From Silanimonas sp021297925 (lineage in GTDB: Bacteria > Pseudomonadota > Gammaproteobacteria > Xanthomonadales > Xanthomonadaceae), in the NCBI GenBank assembly GCA_027532825.1, contig JAPZTL010000005.1, forward strand, positions 62,001 to 126,000: a stretch of 64,000 nt of DNA, given 5' to 3'. Each line of letters opens with the position of its first letter. The stretch's first letter is position 1. Below are positions 30,533 through 39,284 of this stretch, piece after piece. The position numbers and the translations under genes are program-made. Under the pieces are notes generated by a model. It saw nothing but the letters and a program-made list of their open reading frames with translations, made no database searches and was not told the origin of the DNA.

Positions 30533-31862
30533 CGGTCGGCGCCGCTTCGCCGCCGGGCTCGCCGGTCTGGCGGCTGCGGCGCCCGTGCTGTCCGCCGCGC
30601 AGGGCGCGGGTGGCGGGCTGGTCGGTGCCGCGATGCCGCGGCGCAACACGGTGCTCGACGCGGCGGCGGCCAAGCCCCTGTTCGACGCGGTGTTCGCCCA
30701 CCTGCCGGCCGCGCAGCGCGCGGTGCTGGAGGATCCGCGGCGCGAGGTGCAGATCGCGCTCACGCGCATCGATCGCGACGCCGAGGGCACGCCCACGCTG
30801 TCCACCGCTTACCGCGGCCTGAGGCCGAAGGCGTGGTTTCCCGCGGCCAGCACGGTGAAGCTGCCGGCCGCGCTGCTGTTGGCCGAAACGCTTGAAGGGG
30901 CTGCGATGGGCTTCAACGCGCGCAGCGTCCTCGATGCGGCGCCCGCGACGGGGAACTGGAGCGACGCCGAGCCGCAGGCCGAGGTGGTGTGGTCGACGCT
31001 GTGGCGCTTGCTGGTCATCAGCGAGAACCCCCCGTTCAACCGCGTCTTCGACCTGCTCGGCCCGGACGCGATCCAAGAGCGCCTCGAGGAGCTCGGATTC
31101 GGCGACGTGCGGCTCATCGCGCGCCTCGGCTCGGCCGATGCGGAGGCCAACCGGCGGACTGCGGGCGGACGCCTCGACACCCCGGTGATCGGCCCGGACG
31201 GCGAGATCGCTTGGGACGAAGGCTGGCGAAGGCCAGGATCGCGCGCGGCGCGCCGCCGGTTCCCGTTCGGTGCGGCGTCGAAGGCGGCGGCCTGGCGCGG
31301 CGACGACGGCCGCGTCGTCACCGGGCCGCGCGACTTCTCGTGGGCGAACTACCTGCCGGTCGCCGATGCGCACGCGATGCTGCGCCGCTTGCTGTTCCCG
31401 GAGCGCGTCCGTCCGTCGCTGCGTTGGCGTTTCAGCGAGGCGACGCGGCTCTCCCTGCTGCGCATCCTCGGCATGTTCCCGCGCGAGTCGCCGCTGCTGG
31501 CCTCGGGCACGCATGCGCCCCAGCCGTTCGGGGACGGCTACGCCAAGTTCTTCGTGGTGGGTGATCGCGACACGTCGCCCTCGGGCTTCCGCAGTTTCGG
31601 GAAGACCGGCGAGGCCTTCGGCCACCAGTCGGAGACCGCGTTGCTCACCGACGCCGACGGCGAGTGCGAGGTGCTGCTCAGCGCCAATGTCTACGCCAAC
31701 GCCGACGGCATCCTCAACGACGACGCCTACGAGTACGACACCGTGTCGCGGCCGTTCCTCGCGGCGCTGGGCCGGGCGGCGCTGGCGGCGGAGCGCGAGC
31801 GTCCGCGCCGGCATCGCGCCGGCGCGGCCTTCCTGCCGAGGCAGCTCGGCTTCAGTACTTGA
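30525..31862 (+). CDS. Exported serine hydrolase of the beta-lactamase/PBP fold
   Basis: A 445-residue protein whose start overlaps the carrier gene by 8 bases. The N-terminus (DDGRRRFAAGLAGLAAAAPV) is a Tat-like signal with RRRF. All three active-site motifs of class-A beta-lactamases and related enzymes are present: S109-TVK112 (SxxK), S166-EN (SxN) and K360-TG. The length is greater than a class-A beta-lactamase (about 290), with an extra region between SxN and KTG. Substrate unknown; it may be a transpeptidase-like or esterase-like enzyme rather than a resistance factor. Coupling to a sugar carrier is the main clue. Confidence 0.8.
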   Translation: MDDGRRRFAAGLAGLAAAAPVLSAAQGAGGGLVGAAMPRRNTVLDAAAAKPLFDAVFAHLPAAQRAVLEDPRREVQIALTRIDRDAEGTPTLSTAYRGLRPKAWFPAASTVKLPAALLLAETLEGAAMGFNARSVLDAAPATGNWSDAEPQAEVVWSTLWRLLVISENPPFNRVFDLLGPDAIQERLEELGFGDVRLIARLGSADAEANRRTAGGRLDTPVIGPDGEIAWDEGWRRPGSRAARRRFPFGAASKAAAWRGDDGRVVTGPRDFSWANYLPVADAHAMLRRLLFPERVRPSLRWRFSEATRLSLLRILGMFPRESPLLASGTHAPQPFGDGYAKFFVVGDRDTSPSGFRSFGKTGEAFGHQSETALLTDADGECEVLLSANVYANADGILNDDAYEYDTVSRPFLAALGRAALAAERERPRRHRAGAAFLPRQLGFST

Positions 31863-32457
31863 CCGAGCAGCCGTAGGGCTGGGTGGTGGCGCGCGCCACC
31901 GGCCGGTTCGCGGCGAGGTCGGCCAGCGCCGCTTCCACGAACTGCGTCGAGGAAGCGATATCGCCGGGGTCGGCGCTCGGCGTCGAGTCGATCGCGCCGT
32001 TGTAGCGGACGACGCCTTGCCCGTCGATCACGAACATGTGGGGCGTGGTCTTGGCGCCATAGGCCCTGCCCACCGTGCCGTCATGGTCGAGCAGCAGGGC
32101 CGCGGGCGCGGCCTTCCACTCGCCGAGGACGCGGTTGCCCTGCGCGCCGTCCACGTGGCCCTGCTTGCCGGGCGCCGACGAGTTGACGAGCAGCCAGACC
32201 ACGCCGGCCTTGCCGGCCGTCTCCTGCTGGCGCTGCATGTTGCCCGCGCCGTAGTGCTTCTTCACGAACGGACACTCGTGGTTGAACCACTCGAGCACCA
32301 CCGTCTTGCCGCGGAAATCGGCGAGCGAGTGTTCGGTGCCGTTGCTGTCGGTCAGCGTGAATGCCGGCGCCGCTTGGCCGACGGTGGCGGCGGCCTGGAC
32401 AAGGCCGGCGCCGAGGGTCAGCGCGGCGCCGAGGGCGAGGGTGAGCAGGGGTTTCAT
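31852..32457 (-). CDS. Exported redoxin/thioredoxin-like protein
   Basis: A 201-residue protein with a signal peptide (KPLLTLALGAALTLGAGLVQA) and an AhpC/TSA-redoxin fold: APAFTLTDSNGTEHSLADF, then VVLEWFNHECPFVKKHY with one active-site-like Cys, and the cis-Pro region AKTTPHMFVID. It lacks a CxxC. Its start overlaps the stop of the DsbD-like gene (ATGA), so the two are coupled; the DsbD-like protein probably keeps it reduced in the periplasm (inference). The 3' end overlaps the convergent serine hydrolase by 11 bases. Confidence 0.85.
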   Translation of the reverse strand: MKPLLTLALGAALTLGAGLVQAAATVGQAAPAFTLTDSNGTEHSLADFRGKTVVLEWFNHECPFVKKHYGAGNMQRQQETAGKAGVVWLLVNSSAPGKQGHVDGAQGNRVLGEWKAAPAALLLDHDGTVGRAYGAKTTPHMFVIDGQGVVRYNGAIDSTPSADPGDIASSTQFVEAALADLAANRPVARATTQPYGCSVKY

Positions 32458-34667
32458 CGGGATGCCTCCGTGGGGGTGGTGGCCGCGGTCGCGGCGTTGG
32501 GACGGGATGGGGCGCGCGCGGCCGCCGTGCGCAGGGCCTCGGCGACCGTGCCCGGAGCGAGCAGCGGCGGAAGGACGACGGGATCGCCGCCGCCAGCGGG
32601 GTACACGACGTAGAGCGGCACGCCGTTGCGGCCGAAGTCGTCGAGCGCCGCGGTGATCCGCGGGTCGGCGTCGGTCCAGTCGGCCTTGAGGTAGGCCGTG
32701 CCGGTCTCGCGCAGGATCGTTTCGAAGGCCGCGCCCGACAGTGCAATGCGTTCGTTGGCGAGGCAGCTGATGCACCAAGCGGCGGTGAAATTGACGAGCA
32801 CCGGACGGCCCTCGGCGCGCAGCACCTCGACGCGTTCCGGCGACCAAGGTTCGGCGGTGCCGGCGGGCGCCGTCGCGTCGCTGGCCGCGGCGCCCGATGC
32901 CCGCGGCCCGAGCGTCGCCACGATCGCGGCCGGTGCGAGCGCGACCAGCAGGAGTGCCGCGACCGCGAGGCGCTTCGCGCGTCCCGGCAGCGGACCTCTC
33001 CACCACAGCGCGAAGCCCATCAGCACCACGCCCCCGAGGACCAGCGCCATGCCATCCACGCCGACCTGCCGCCCGAGGACCCAGAGCAGCCAGAGGGCCG
33101 CGGCGTACATCGGGAAGGCCAGCGCCTGTTTGAGGCGGTCCATCCACGGGCCCGGCCGCGGCAGGTGGCGCGCCAGGGACGGGACGAGCCCGAGTGCGAG
33201 CATGGGCAGCGCGAGGCCGAGGCCGAGGGCCGCGAAGATCCCGATCGTGGCCGGGCCCGGCTGGCCAAGGGCAACGCCGATCGCTGGTCCCATGAAGGGG
33301 GCGGTGCAGGGACTGGCGACGACCACGGCGAGCACGCCGGTGAAGAACGCGCCGCGATCGCCGTCGCCTTCGGCGAGCGATTGACCCAGCCCCATCAGCG
33401 ACGCGCCCGGCGCGGCGAGTCCGGAGAGCGCGAAGCCGACCGCCGCCATCAGCAGCGCCATCGCGGCGACGAAGCCCGGTGCCTGGAGCTGGAAGCCCCA
33501 GCCCACGGCCTCGCCGGCACCGCGCAACGCAACGAGCAGTCCCCCCAGCACGAGGAAAGACACCACCACCCCGACCGCGTAGAGGACCGCATGGCGCCGG
33601 GCGTGGCCGGCGCCTCGGGCGAACGAGAGCGCTTTCAGCGCGAGCACCGGGAACACGCAGGGCATCAGGTTAAGGATCACGCCACCGGCGAGCGCGAACA
33701 GCAAGGCCAGGGCCAATCCGGGCGCCTCCTCCTGCGGCGGATCCGCCATCGGCCTGGCGGGAGGCGCCACGGGAGCCGGCGGCGCGGCGAGCGCCATCGC
33801 GTCCTCGCCGGCCAGCCGGACGGCGAAGGCGCGGCGCACGTCCCCGTCGTGGCGCACCAGCACCCACTCGACGGTCTCCGGCATCCCGGCGAAGAACTCG
33901 CTGGCCGGATGCGTGAAACGGAGGACGCCGTCGCCATCATGGCGCGCGTCGATGCGGGTGTTGGCGACGACCTGTGCGGTCTTCGGGTAGACCTCCAGGC
34001 GCCCGGCGTCGCCGAGCGCGGCCGCGCAGCCGTGCACCTCGACCTCGACGCCCGCAGCGGTGCGTCGGGTCCGCCCTTGCCAGCCCGGTTCCTCGACCGG
34101 CACCTGGGCCAAGGCCGCGGCGATGCGAGGCGCGTCCTCCGAAGGTCGGGCCGCCGTCGCGACGGGCAGCGACAGCGTCAGCGTTGCTTCGTCCGGGATG
34201 CAGACATCGGCACAAATCAGCCAGCGCGCCCGCAGCGTCGCCTCGAAGCGCGCGCCGGGCCGCGCATCGGCCGGCACCATCAGGCGCGCTGGCAGGACCA
34301 GATCGCCCTTGTAGCCGAGGTTGACGAGATCGCCGAAGGGCAGGCGTTCCGGCGCCGGCCATTCGATGTCGCCGGCCGTCGCACCGGCAGGCATCGTCCA
34401 GTCGAATCGCGTGGCGAGCCCCGAGTCGCCCGAGTTCACCCAATACGTGTGCCAGCCCTCGTCATGCGCGATCCGTAGACCGGCATGGATCGACTGCCCC
34501 GGCGCGACGGCGGCATGGTCGGTGATCAGTGCGACGCGCGCGTGCTGTGCGGGTTGCAGCGCCTGCGCCGGCAGCGCAGCGGCCGTCGACAATGCGAGGG
34601 TTGCGGCCACGCAAAGGCCGAAGCGGGTGGGCGCGGCATCGTTGGAAGAACGGGCGATCATCGGCAT
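32454..34667 (-). CDS. DsbD/ScsB-like thiol:disulfide interchange protein
   Basis: A 737-residue membrane protein. After a signal peptide comes a periplasmic DsbD-alpha-like sandwich (HDEGWHTYWVNSGDSG; Cys pair in LICADVCIPDE). A DsbD-beta-type membrane domain of about 8 helices has its Cys pair in NLMPCVFPVLAL and VASPCTAPFMGP. A C-terminal thioredoxin domain has the motif AAWCISCLANE. Electrons pass from cytoplasmic thioredoxin through these three Cys pairs to periplasmic partners. The ATG at 34667 is taken, with 34661 as the alternative; neither has a clear ribosome site. It is coupled to the redoxin gene. Confidence 0.92.
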   Translation of the reverse strand: MPMIARSSNDAAPTRFGLCVAATLALSTAAALPAQALQPAQHARVALITDHAAVAPGQSIHAGLRIAHDEGWHTYWVNSGDSGLATRFDWTMPAGATAGDIEWPAPERLPFGDLVNLGYKGDLVLPARLMVPADARPGARFEATLRARWLICADVCIPDEATLTLSLPVATAARPSEDAPRIAAALAQVPVEEPGWQGRTRRTAAGVEVEVHGCAAALGDAGRLEVYPKTAQVVANTRIDARHDGDGVLRFTHPASEFFAGMPETVEWVLVRHDGDVRRAFAVRLAGEDAMALAAPPAPVAPPARPMADPPQEEAPGLALALLFALAGGVILNLMPCVFPVLALKALSFARGAGHARRHAVLYAVGVVVSFLVLGGLLVALRGAGEAVGWGFQLQAPGFVAAMALLMAAVGFALSGLAAPGASLMGLGQSLAEGDGDRGAFFTGVLAVVVASPCTAPFMGPAIGVALGQPGPATIGIFAALGLGLALPMLALGLVPSLARHLPRPGPWMDRLKQALAFPMYAAALWLLWVLGRQVGVDGMALVLGGVVLMGFALWWRGPLPGRAKRLAVAALLLVALAPAAIVATLGPRASGAAASDATAPAGTAEPWSPERVEVLRAEGRPVLVNFTAAWCISCLANERIALSGAAFETILRETGTAYLKADWTDADPRITAALDDFGRNGVPLYVVYPAGGGDPVVLPPLLAPGTVAEALRTAAARAPSRPNAATAATTPTEASR

Positions 34668-34875
34668 GTCGGAAGACGGGCCCCTGCAGACTCCGGATCG
34701 GCGGTGAAGCGCGCGTGGACGCCCGTCACGGCATCGCCACCCCATCGCGACGCGAACACGACGCGCCGCGCACGACACGTGCACGCCGCCGCCACGCGTT
34801 GGCGACGGGCAATGCGACACCGTGGCGTCGTGCCATCGCGCACGCCCCCACCTCCTCCTCTCAAGGACCATCCCC

Positions 34876-35397
34876 ATGCAGCACACTCCCATCCGCCTCG
34901 GCCTCGCCGCCCTGCTCGCCGTCGCGTTCGCCGTTCCCGCCATCGCCCACAACCACGGGGGCAAGGACGCGGCGCCTGCCGCGCAGACGGCCTCGACCGT
35001 GGTCGACATCGCCGCCGGCAACCCCGACTTCTCGACGCTGGTCGCGGCGCTGAAGGCGGCCGATCTGGTCGACACGCTGAAGGGCGCCGGTCCGTTCACC
35101 GTGTTCGCGCCGACCAACGCGGCGTTCGAGAAGCTGCCCGCGGGCACGGTCGAGAACCTGCTGAAGCCGGAGAACAAGGCCCAGCTGGTCGCGGTCCTCA
35201 CCTACCACGTGGTGCCGGGCCGTGTGCTCGCCGCGGATGCGGTGAAGCTGACCTCGGCCAAGACGGTGAACGGCGCCGATGCCGCGATCGCGGTCACGGA
35301 TGGCAAGGCCACCATCGACGGCGCGACCATCACCGCGACCGACCTGCAGGCCGGCAATGGCGTGGTCCACGTGATCGACACAGTGATGTTGCCGTAA
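34876..35397 (+). CDS. Exported single-domain fasciclin (FAS1) protein
   Basis: A 173-residue protein. A signal peptide (PIRLGLAALLAVAFAVPAIAH) is followed by a short His/Ala linker and one FAS1 domain (about residues 40-173) with GPFTVFAPTNAAFEKLP and LTYHVVPGRV, the two conserved FAS1 blocks. Such proteins are surface or periplasmic adhesion-type factors; the exact role is unknown. A 208-base region separates it from the divergent DsbD-like gene. It converges on the HDOD gene, with a hairpin covering both ends. Confidence 0.92.
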   Translation: MQHTPIRLGLAALLAVAFAVPAIAHNHGGKDAAPAAQTASTVVDIAAGNPDFSTLVAALKAADLVDTLKGAGPFTVFAPTNAAFEKLPAGTVENLLKPENKAQLVAVLTYHVVPGRVLAADAVKLTSAKTVNGADAAIAVTDGKATIDGATITATDLQAGNGVVHVIDTVMLP

Positions 35398-35404
35398 GGC
35401 CCCG

Positions 35405-35425
35405 GGTGCCGGCTCAGCCGGCACC
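35405..35425. repeat. Inverted repeat between convergent fasciclin and HDOD genes
   Basis: Perfect 9-base arms GGTGCCGGC / GCCGGCACC flank a 3-base loop that is the stop codon of the HDOD gene (35414-35416). There is no T-run on either side, so it may act as a bidirectional hairpin end but is not a classical terminator. Confidence 0.5.
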
Positions 35426-36535
35426 GTCCGCTGCGCGCGCGGCAAGATCTGCCGCGCGCGTCTTCCACTGCTCGACCCGGTCCGCGAGGCCCGTGCCGGC
35501 GAGCCAGGCCTGGTCGATCGGCGTCCCCATCGCCAACGCCCGTGCGACATGAACGACGCCGGTGACGTCGAACCCGCGCCCCGGCAGGCCCGACGGCACG
35601 GCGTGGTAGGCGACGGCCTCCACCATTTCCATCGGCAACCCCCACAGCGCCATCAGCGCCGCGCCCAGCTGGGCCGGTCGCGGCGAATTCCGCCAGGGTT
35701 CCCCGGCCGGCGTGGCGGCGAGGGCGATCGATGTGGGCAGCAGGCGCCCGAGATCGGCGAGCAGGGCGGCACCGGCCGCGAGTCCGGCCACTCTCGGCGA
35801 GGGAGAGATGGCCTGCGCGATCGCGGCGGAAAGCAAGGCCTGCCGCTCGCTGGCGGCGTCCTCGGCGCGGTCGAAGCGGTTGAACACCTCGCCGGCGAGC
35901 ACCAGCGGCGCGAGCCCGTCCAGCCCGATCCTCGACACCGCCGTCGCGAGGTCGGTGATCGCGCGTCCGCGCGCGTACAGCGCCGAGTTCGCGAGGCGCA
36001 GCACGCGCGCGTTCAGCGCCGGGTCGCGTTGCACCACGGCGACGGCATCGGCCATCGTCCTGCCGTCGTCGGCCATCACCATGCGCAGGCCGAGGTAGCT
36101 CGTCGGCGCGGTGGGCAGGCGGTCGATGCGGCCGAGCTGCGCGCGAAGCGCGGGATCGCTGAGCAGGGCCCTCACCGCCAGGAGCCGTCGCATCGTGGCG
36201 CGCACCTCGCCTTCGCCGAACGGCTTGCGCAGGACCTGTTGCACGCCTGGGGCGGCCTCGCGGTGCGCCGCTTCCGACGCCGGCATGTCCGCGGGGACCA
36301 CCAGGGCGCGAAGCACGTCCGGCCGGGCGATCTGCACCGCGGCGAGCGTCGCGAGTGCGTCCCCTTCGGGCCCGGGCGCGGCGATCACCGCGTCGAGCCC
36401 GCCAACACTCGCTTCCTCCAAGGCCTCGGCGGCCCCGAGGTCCTCGCGCACCACCCAGTCGCCCGGCAGCGTCGCCCGCAGTCCGGCGAAGGCCAAACCG
36501 TCGCCGTGGTCGACCAGCGCGACGCGGAGGCTCAT
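35414..36535 (-). CDS. HDOD domain protein with receiver-like N-terminus (second of a pair)
   Basis: A 373-residue cytoplasmic protein. The N-terminal ~115 residues look like a divergent response-regulator receiver (MSLRVALVDHGDGLAFAGL, ending QQVLRKPFG with the Lys-Pro of receivers). An HDOD domain follows (LPTAPTSYLGLRMVMAD, VVQRDPALNARVLRLANSALY, AVSRIGLDGL). The usual HD pair of the HDOD superfamily is replaced (ALLADLGRLLP). HDOD proteins bind partners rather than hydrolyse cyclic-di-GMP, so a regulatory role is expected. The start overlaps the stop of the neighbouring HDOD gene (ATGA), and the two look like a tandem duplication. Confidence 0.85.
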   Translation of the reverse strand: MSLRVALVDHGDGLAFAGLRATLPGDWVVREDLGAAEALEEASVGGLDAVIAAPGPEGDALATLAAVQIARPDVLRALVVPADMPASEAAHREAAPGVQQVLRKPFGEGEVRATMRRLLAVRALLSDPALRAQLGRIDRLPTAPTSYLGLRMVMADDGRTMADAVAVVQRDPALNARVLRLANSALYARGRAITDLATAVSRIGLDGLAPLVLAGEVFNRFDRAEDAASERQALLSAAIAQAISPSPRVAGLAAGAALLADLGRLLPTSIALAATPAGEPWRNSPRPAQLGAALMALWGLPMEMVEAVAYHAVPSGLPGRGFDVTGVVHVARALAMGTPIDQAWLAGTGLADRVEQWKTRAADLAARAADGAG

Positions 36536-37608
36536 TCGTTCTCGGCGTCCGCGAGCTTGCCTGCGAGCCGCTGCCATTCGGGCAGCTTGTCGCGCAGTCC
36601 CGCCGAATCCACCCAGGCCTCGTCGAGCGCGATGCCGCCGACCATGGCGTGCGCGACGTGGACGGCGCCGGCGATCCAGAAGCCCCGCTGCCTCGAGCGG
36701 TTCGGTGTCAGGTGGAAGGCCACGCCCTCGACGATCGGCATCGGCAGGCCCCACAGGCCGAGCAGCCACGCGGCGGCATCGGCGTAGCTCGCCTCGCCGT
36801 CGCGGCCGTCCGCGTTCTTGAAGCCGGGCAGCAGCCGGCCCAGTTCGGCGAGGAGGGCGGCGGTGGCCGCCATCTCGGCGCTCGGGCCGGGCAGCAGGCG
36901 TGCGGCCAGCTGCGAGGCGAAGAACGCGCGCCGCCGGACGGCCTCGGCCTCGGGCCCATTGTTGGCGGACAGCGCTTCGGCGGCGAGCACGACGCGGCGG
37001 AGGGTCTCGAGCCCGAGGCGGACCACCGCCGCCTTCAGGTCGGCGACCGGCCGGCCGCCGGAGAAGAACGCGGAGTTGCAGACGCGCAGGACCTTGGCGA
37101 CCAGCGCCGGGTCCTTGGACAGCATCTGCACCACCTGGTGCGCGCCGATGTTCGGGTCGGCCAGCGCCTTGGAGATGGCGAGGTAGGTCGTTGGCGCGGG
37201 CGGCAGTTGGGCGATCGCGCCGATCTTGGTCTTGAGCCCGGGGTTGTCGAGCAGGTCGAGCAGTTCGCCGATGCCTTCGACGGCGTCGATGAGGGATTGT
37301 GCCTTGAGCGGCAGAGCGAGGTGGCGGTGGGCGATGTCGATGGCCGCGGCGCCGGGTTCGGCGCCGGGCGGCAGTAACAGCAGCCGGACGGCCTGAGGAT
37401 GCTTGTCCCGGGCGCGGCGCAGCAGGTCGATGCCGCGGACGTCACCGCCATCGGCGGCGATGACGTCGACGCCTCGGGACTCCAGCACCGACTGGGCGCC
37501 TGCCGCGTCGTTCTGCCACGCCACCTCCCACTGCAGGCCGAGGTTCGAGAGCGTGTCGGCGAGGTCGCTGCCCTGCTGGAGGTCGCGGCCGGCGATCAGG
37601 ACGAACAT
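36532..37608 (-). CDS. HDOD domain protein with receiver-like N-terminus (first of a pair)
   Basis: A 358-residue paralogue of the next gene. The N-terminal receiver-like part (FVLIAGRDLQQGSDLADTL) has no obvious phospho-acceptor block. The HDOD domain starts near residue 135: LPPAPTTYLAISKALAD, LSKDPALVAKVLRVCNSAFF, AVVRLGLETLRRVVLA. The HD pair is again missing (ALLAELGRLLP). A good ribosome site (AAGGAGA) stands before the ATG at 37608. The two proteins are coupled and may form a heteromer (inference). Confidence 0.85.
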   Translation of the reverse strand: MFVLIAGRDLQQGSDLADTLSNLGLQWEVAWQNDAAGAQSVLESRGVDVIAADGGDVRGIDLLRRARDKHPQAVRLLLLPPGAEPGAAAIDIAHRHLALPLKAQSLIDAVEGIGELLDLLDNPGLKTKIGAIAQLPPAPTTYLAISKALADPNIGAHQVVQMLSKDPALVAKVLRVCNSAFFSGGRPVADLKAAVVRLGLETLRRVVLAAEALSANNGPEAEAVRRRAFFASQLAARLLPGPSAEMAATAALLAELGRLLPGFKNADGRDGEASYADAAAWLLGLWGLPMPIVEGVAFHLTPNRSRQRGFWIAGAVHVAHAMVGGIALDEAWVDSAGLRDKLPEWQRLAGKLADAENE

Positions 37609-37711
37609 GAAGGTCTCCTTCGAATGCGGGACGGGGCCTTCCGGGCGGCCGCCACACGGGGAGGATACGCCGCCCTCCCGCGATGCGTCAGAGGCCCGGC
37701 GCACGGAACGG

Positions 37712-37738
37712 CGAACCCCGGCGCGTGGCCGGGGTTCG
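37712..37738. repeat. Strong hairpin between ppa and the HDOD operon
   Basis: CGAACCCCGGC and GCCGGGGTTCG form an 11-base perfect stem with a 5-base loop. It lies 30 bases after the ppa stop (ppa reads leftwards) and upstream of the HDOD ATG. No T-run follows it in the ppa direction, so it is only a possible Rho-assisted or stem-only transcript end. Confidence 0.5.
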
Positions 37739-37767
37739 GAAGGGGCGCTTGTCGCGAAGGCGGGCGA

Positions 37768-38322
37768 TCAGAACTTCGGCTTTTCGGCGTCCGGGGTGGC
37801 GTTGTAGCGGGCCACGCCATCGAGGATCTCCTTGCGGGCGGCCTCGGCGTTTTCCCAGCCCTCGACCTTCACCCACTTGCCCTTCTCGAGGTCCTTGTAG
37901 TGTTCGAAGAAGTGGCCGATGCGCTCGAGCCAGTTCGACGAGACCTGGGCGATGTCGGTGATGTGCTCGTAGCCCTTGAAGACCTTCGGCACCGGCACGG
38001 CGACCACCTTGGTGTCCTCGCCGGCCTCGTCGGTCATTTTCAGCATGCCGACCGGGCGGCAGCGGATGACCGAGCCCGGCACCAAGGTCAGCGGCAGGAT
38101 GACCAGCACGTCCACCGGGTCGCCGTCGCCGCAGACGGTGTGCGGCACGTAGCCGTAGTTGCACGGGTAGCGCATCGGGGTCGAGAGGATGCGGTCGACG
38201 AAGATCGCGCCGGTCTCCTTGTCCACCTCGTACTTCACCGGCTCGGCGTCCTTCGGGATCTCGATGATGACGTTGATTTCGTTCGGCACGTCGCGGCCGG
38301 TCGGGACGAGGCTCAGGCCCAT
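37768..38322 (-). CDS. ppa: Inorganic pyrophosphatase (family I)
   Basis: A 184-residue cytoplasmic enzyme that hydrolyses pyrophosphate and pulls biosynthetic reactions forward. Family I marks: NVIIEIPKDAEPVKYEVDK, MRYPCNYGYVPHTVCGDGDPVDVLV (the metal-binding Asp cluster) and DIAQVSSNWLERIGHFFEHYKDLE. Length and start (MGLSLVPTGRDVPNEINV) are standard. It stands alone on the minus strand, 76 bases after the small membrane protein gene. Confidence 0.97.
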   Translation of the reverse strand: MGLSLVPTGRDVPNEINVIIEIPKDAEPVKYEVDKETGAIFVDRILSTPMRYPCNYGYVPHTVCGDGDPVDVLVILPLTLVPGSVIRCRPVGMLKMTDEAGEDTKVVAVPVPKVFKGYEHITDIAQVSSNWLERIGHFFEHYKDLEKGKWVKVEGWENAEAARKEILDGVARYNATPDAEKPKF

Positions 38323-38398
38323 GGCGGTTCTCGGGAGGGGTCGGAAAGAGGCGGCGGAGAATACCCCAAGGGCGCTGAATCCGGGCTCGGGGCCGCTC

Positions 38399-38770
38399 TC
38401 AGGGACTTTGCGGCTCGACGCGGTAGACCCGGACGCCCGGCACCCTGCTGGGCAGCCCCTGCACGCTTGCGCCGTGGATGCGGACCTCGGGGCCGAGGCG
38501 GCCGGCCTCGGCGACGGCGGCGACGAGGCGCACCTCCATCTGCTGCCGGGCTTCGTGGCGCTCGACGGCGGTGCGCAGCGGCAGGGTCGTGACCGCGACC
38601 ATCGCGAGCGCTGCGGCGGCCGCCAGAGCAGGACGGAGGCGAGAAGCGCGTGGCCCGTTCGTTGCCGCGGCGAGGGCTTGGGCCAGCCGCGCGCTGCCGC
38701 CGGGCGGCGGAACGAGACTGCGGCGAAGCGTCGATCGTAGCGCGGGCAGGGGCGTCGGCGAGTCATGCAT
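38399..38770 (-). CDS. Small single-helix membrane protein coupled to a sigma factor
   Basis: A 123-residue protein with no recognised family. It has a basic, Pro/Ala-rich start, one hydrophobic segment (PALAAAAALAMVAVTTLPL, about 47-65) and a roughly 58-residue C-terminal part that would face the periplasm. Its start overlaps the sigma-factor stop by 8 bases. Position and topology match an anti-sigma factor, but the N-terminus lacks a zinc-binding anti-sigma motif, so this is inference. It could also be an unrelated small membrane protein. Confidence 0.65.
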   Translation of the reverse strand: MHDSPTPLPALRSTLRRSLVPPPGGSARLAQALAAATNGPRASRLRPALAAAAALAMVAVTTLPLRTAVERHEARQQMEVRLVAAVAEAGRLGPEVRIHGASVQGLPSRVPGVRVYRVEPQSP

Positions 38771-39275
38771 CTCGGGCGGCTCCGATGGCAGGTGCGTAGC
38801 GCTGCGCCAGCTTCTTCACGGCATGGTGGCGACGCGAGCCGACCGTGCCGGGCGGGATACCCAGCGCTTCGGCGATCTCAGCGGTGGAAAGGCCCATGAA
38901 CTCGGCCAGCACCAGCACTTCGCGCTCGCGCTCGGGCAGGGCGGCGAGGGCGGCACGCAGTTCGGTGGCTTCGGCTTTCGACAGAGCGCTGTCCTCGCCG
39001 AGCGGTTCCGGCAAGGATTCGTCGCGCCACGGCAGCCATTGCCGGAGTGATTGCCAGCGACGGTGGTTCCGCGCAAGGTTCAGGGCCACGGTGGTGACCA
39101 GCTGGTCGACCCGGTCGGGATCGACCGATGCACGACGCGCCCAGACGGCGAGGCAGGCGTCGTGCATCACGTCCATGCAGGCCTGTGGCTCCCACAGCAG
39201 CCGGTAGAGCGCGTTGTAGAGAGGTCGCTCGAGGCGTCGGTAGCAGGCCGTGAGTTGTGCATCATCGAGCGCCAT
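38763..39275 (-). CDS. Sigma-70 family (ECF-type) RNA polymerase sigma factor
   Basis: A 170-residue protein with sigma region 2 (YNALYRLLWEPQACMDVMHDA, then LARNHRRWQ near residue 65) and region 4 (LPEREREVLVLAEFMGLS, IAEALGIPPGTVGSR, about 110-155). The size and domain pair are those of an ECF sigma factor. It lies 9 bases after the lipoprotein gene and overlaps the small membrane protein gene, giving a three-gene leftward unit. Its target promoters are not evident. There is no sequence basis to link it to the sigmaF-like promoter at 61361. Confidence 0.9.
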   Translation of the reverse strand: MALDDAQLTACYRRLERPLYNALYRLLWEPQACMDVMHDACLAVWARRASVDPDRVDQLVTTVALNLARNHRRWQSLRQWLPWRDESLPEPLGEDSALSKAEATELRAALAALPEREREVLVLAEFMGLSTAEIAEALGIPPGTVGSRRHHAVKKLAQRYAPAIGAARDA

Positions 39276-39284
39276 GCCGAAGCA

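Noticed and set aside
30525..31862. Antibiotic-resistance beta-lactamase
   Set aside because: The motifs are present but the protein is much longer than class A enzymes and lies in a sugar operon; a resistance call is not supported.
37712..37738. Rho-independent terminator for ppa
   Set aside because: The stem is strong but there is no T-run on the ppa side, so it is kept only as an inverted repeat.
38763..39275. This sigma factor as the regulator of the sigmaF-like bufferin promoter
   Set aside because: It has no NrsF-type anti-sigma partner and is 22 kb away; nothing in the sequence links the two.
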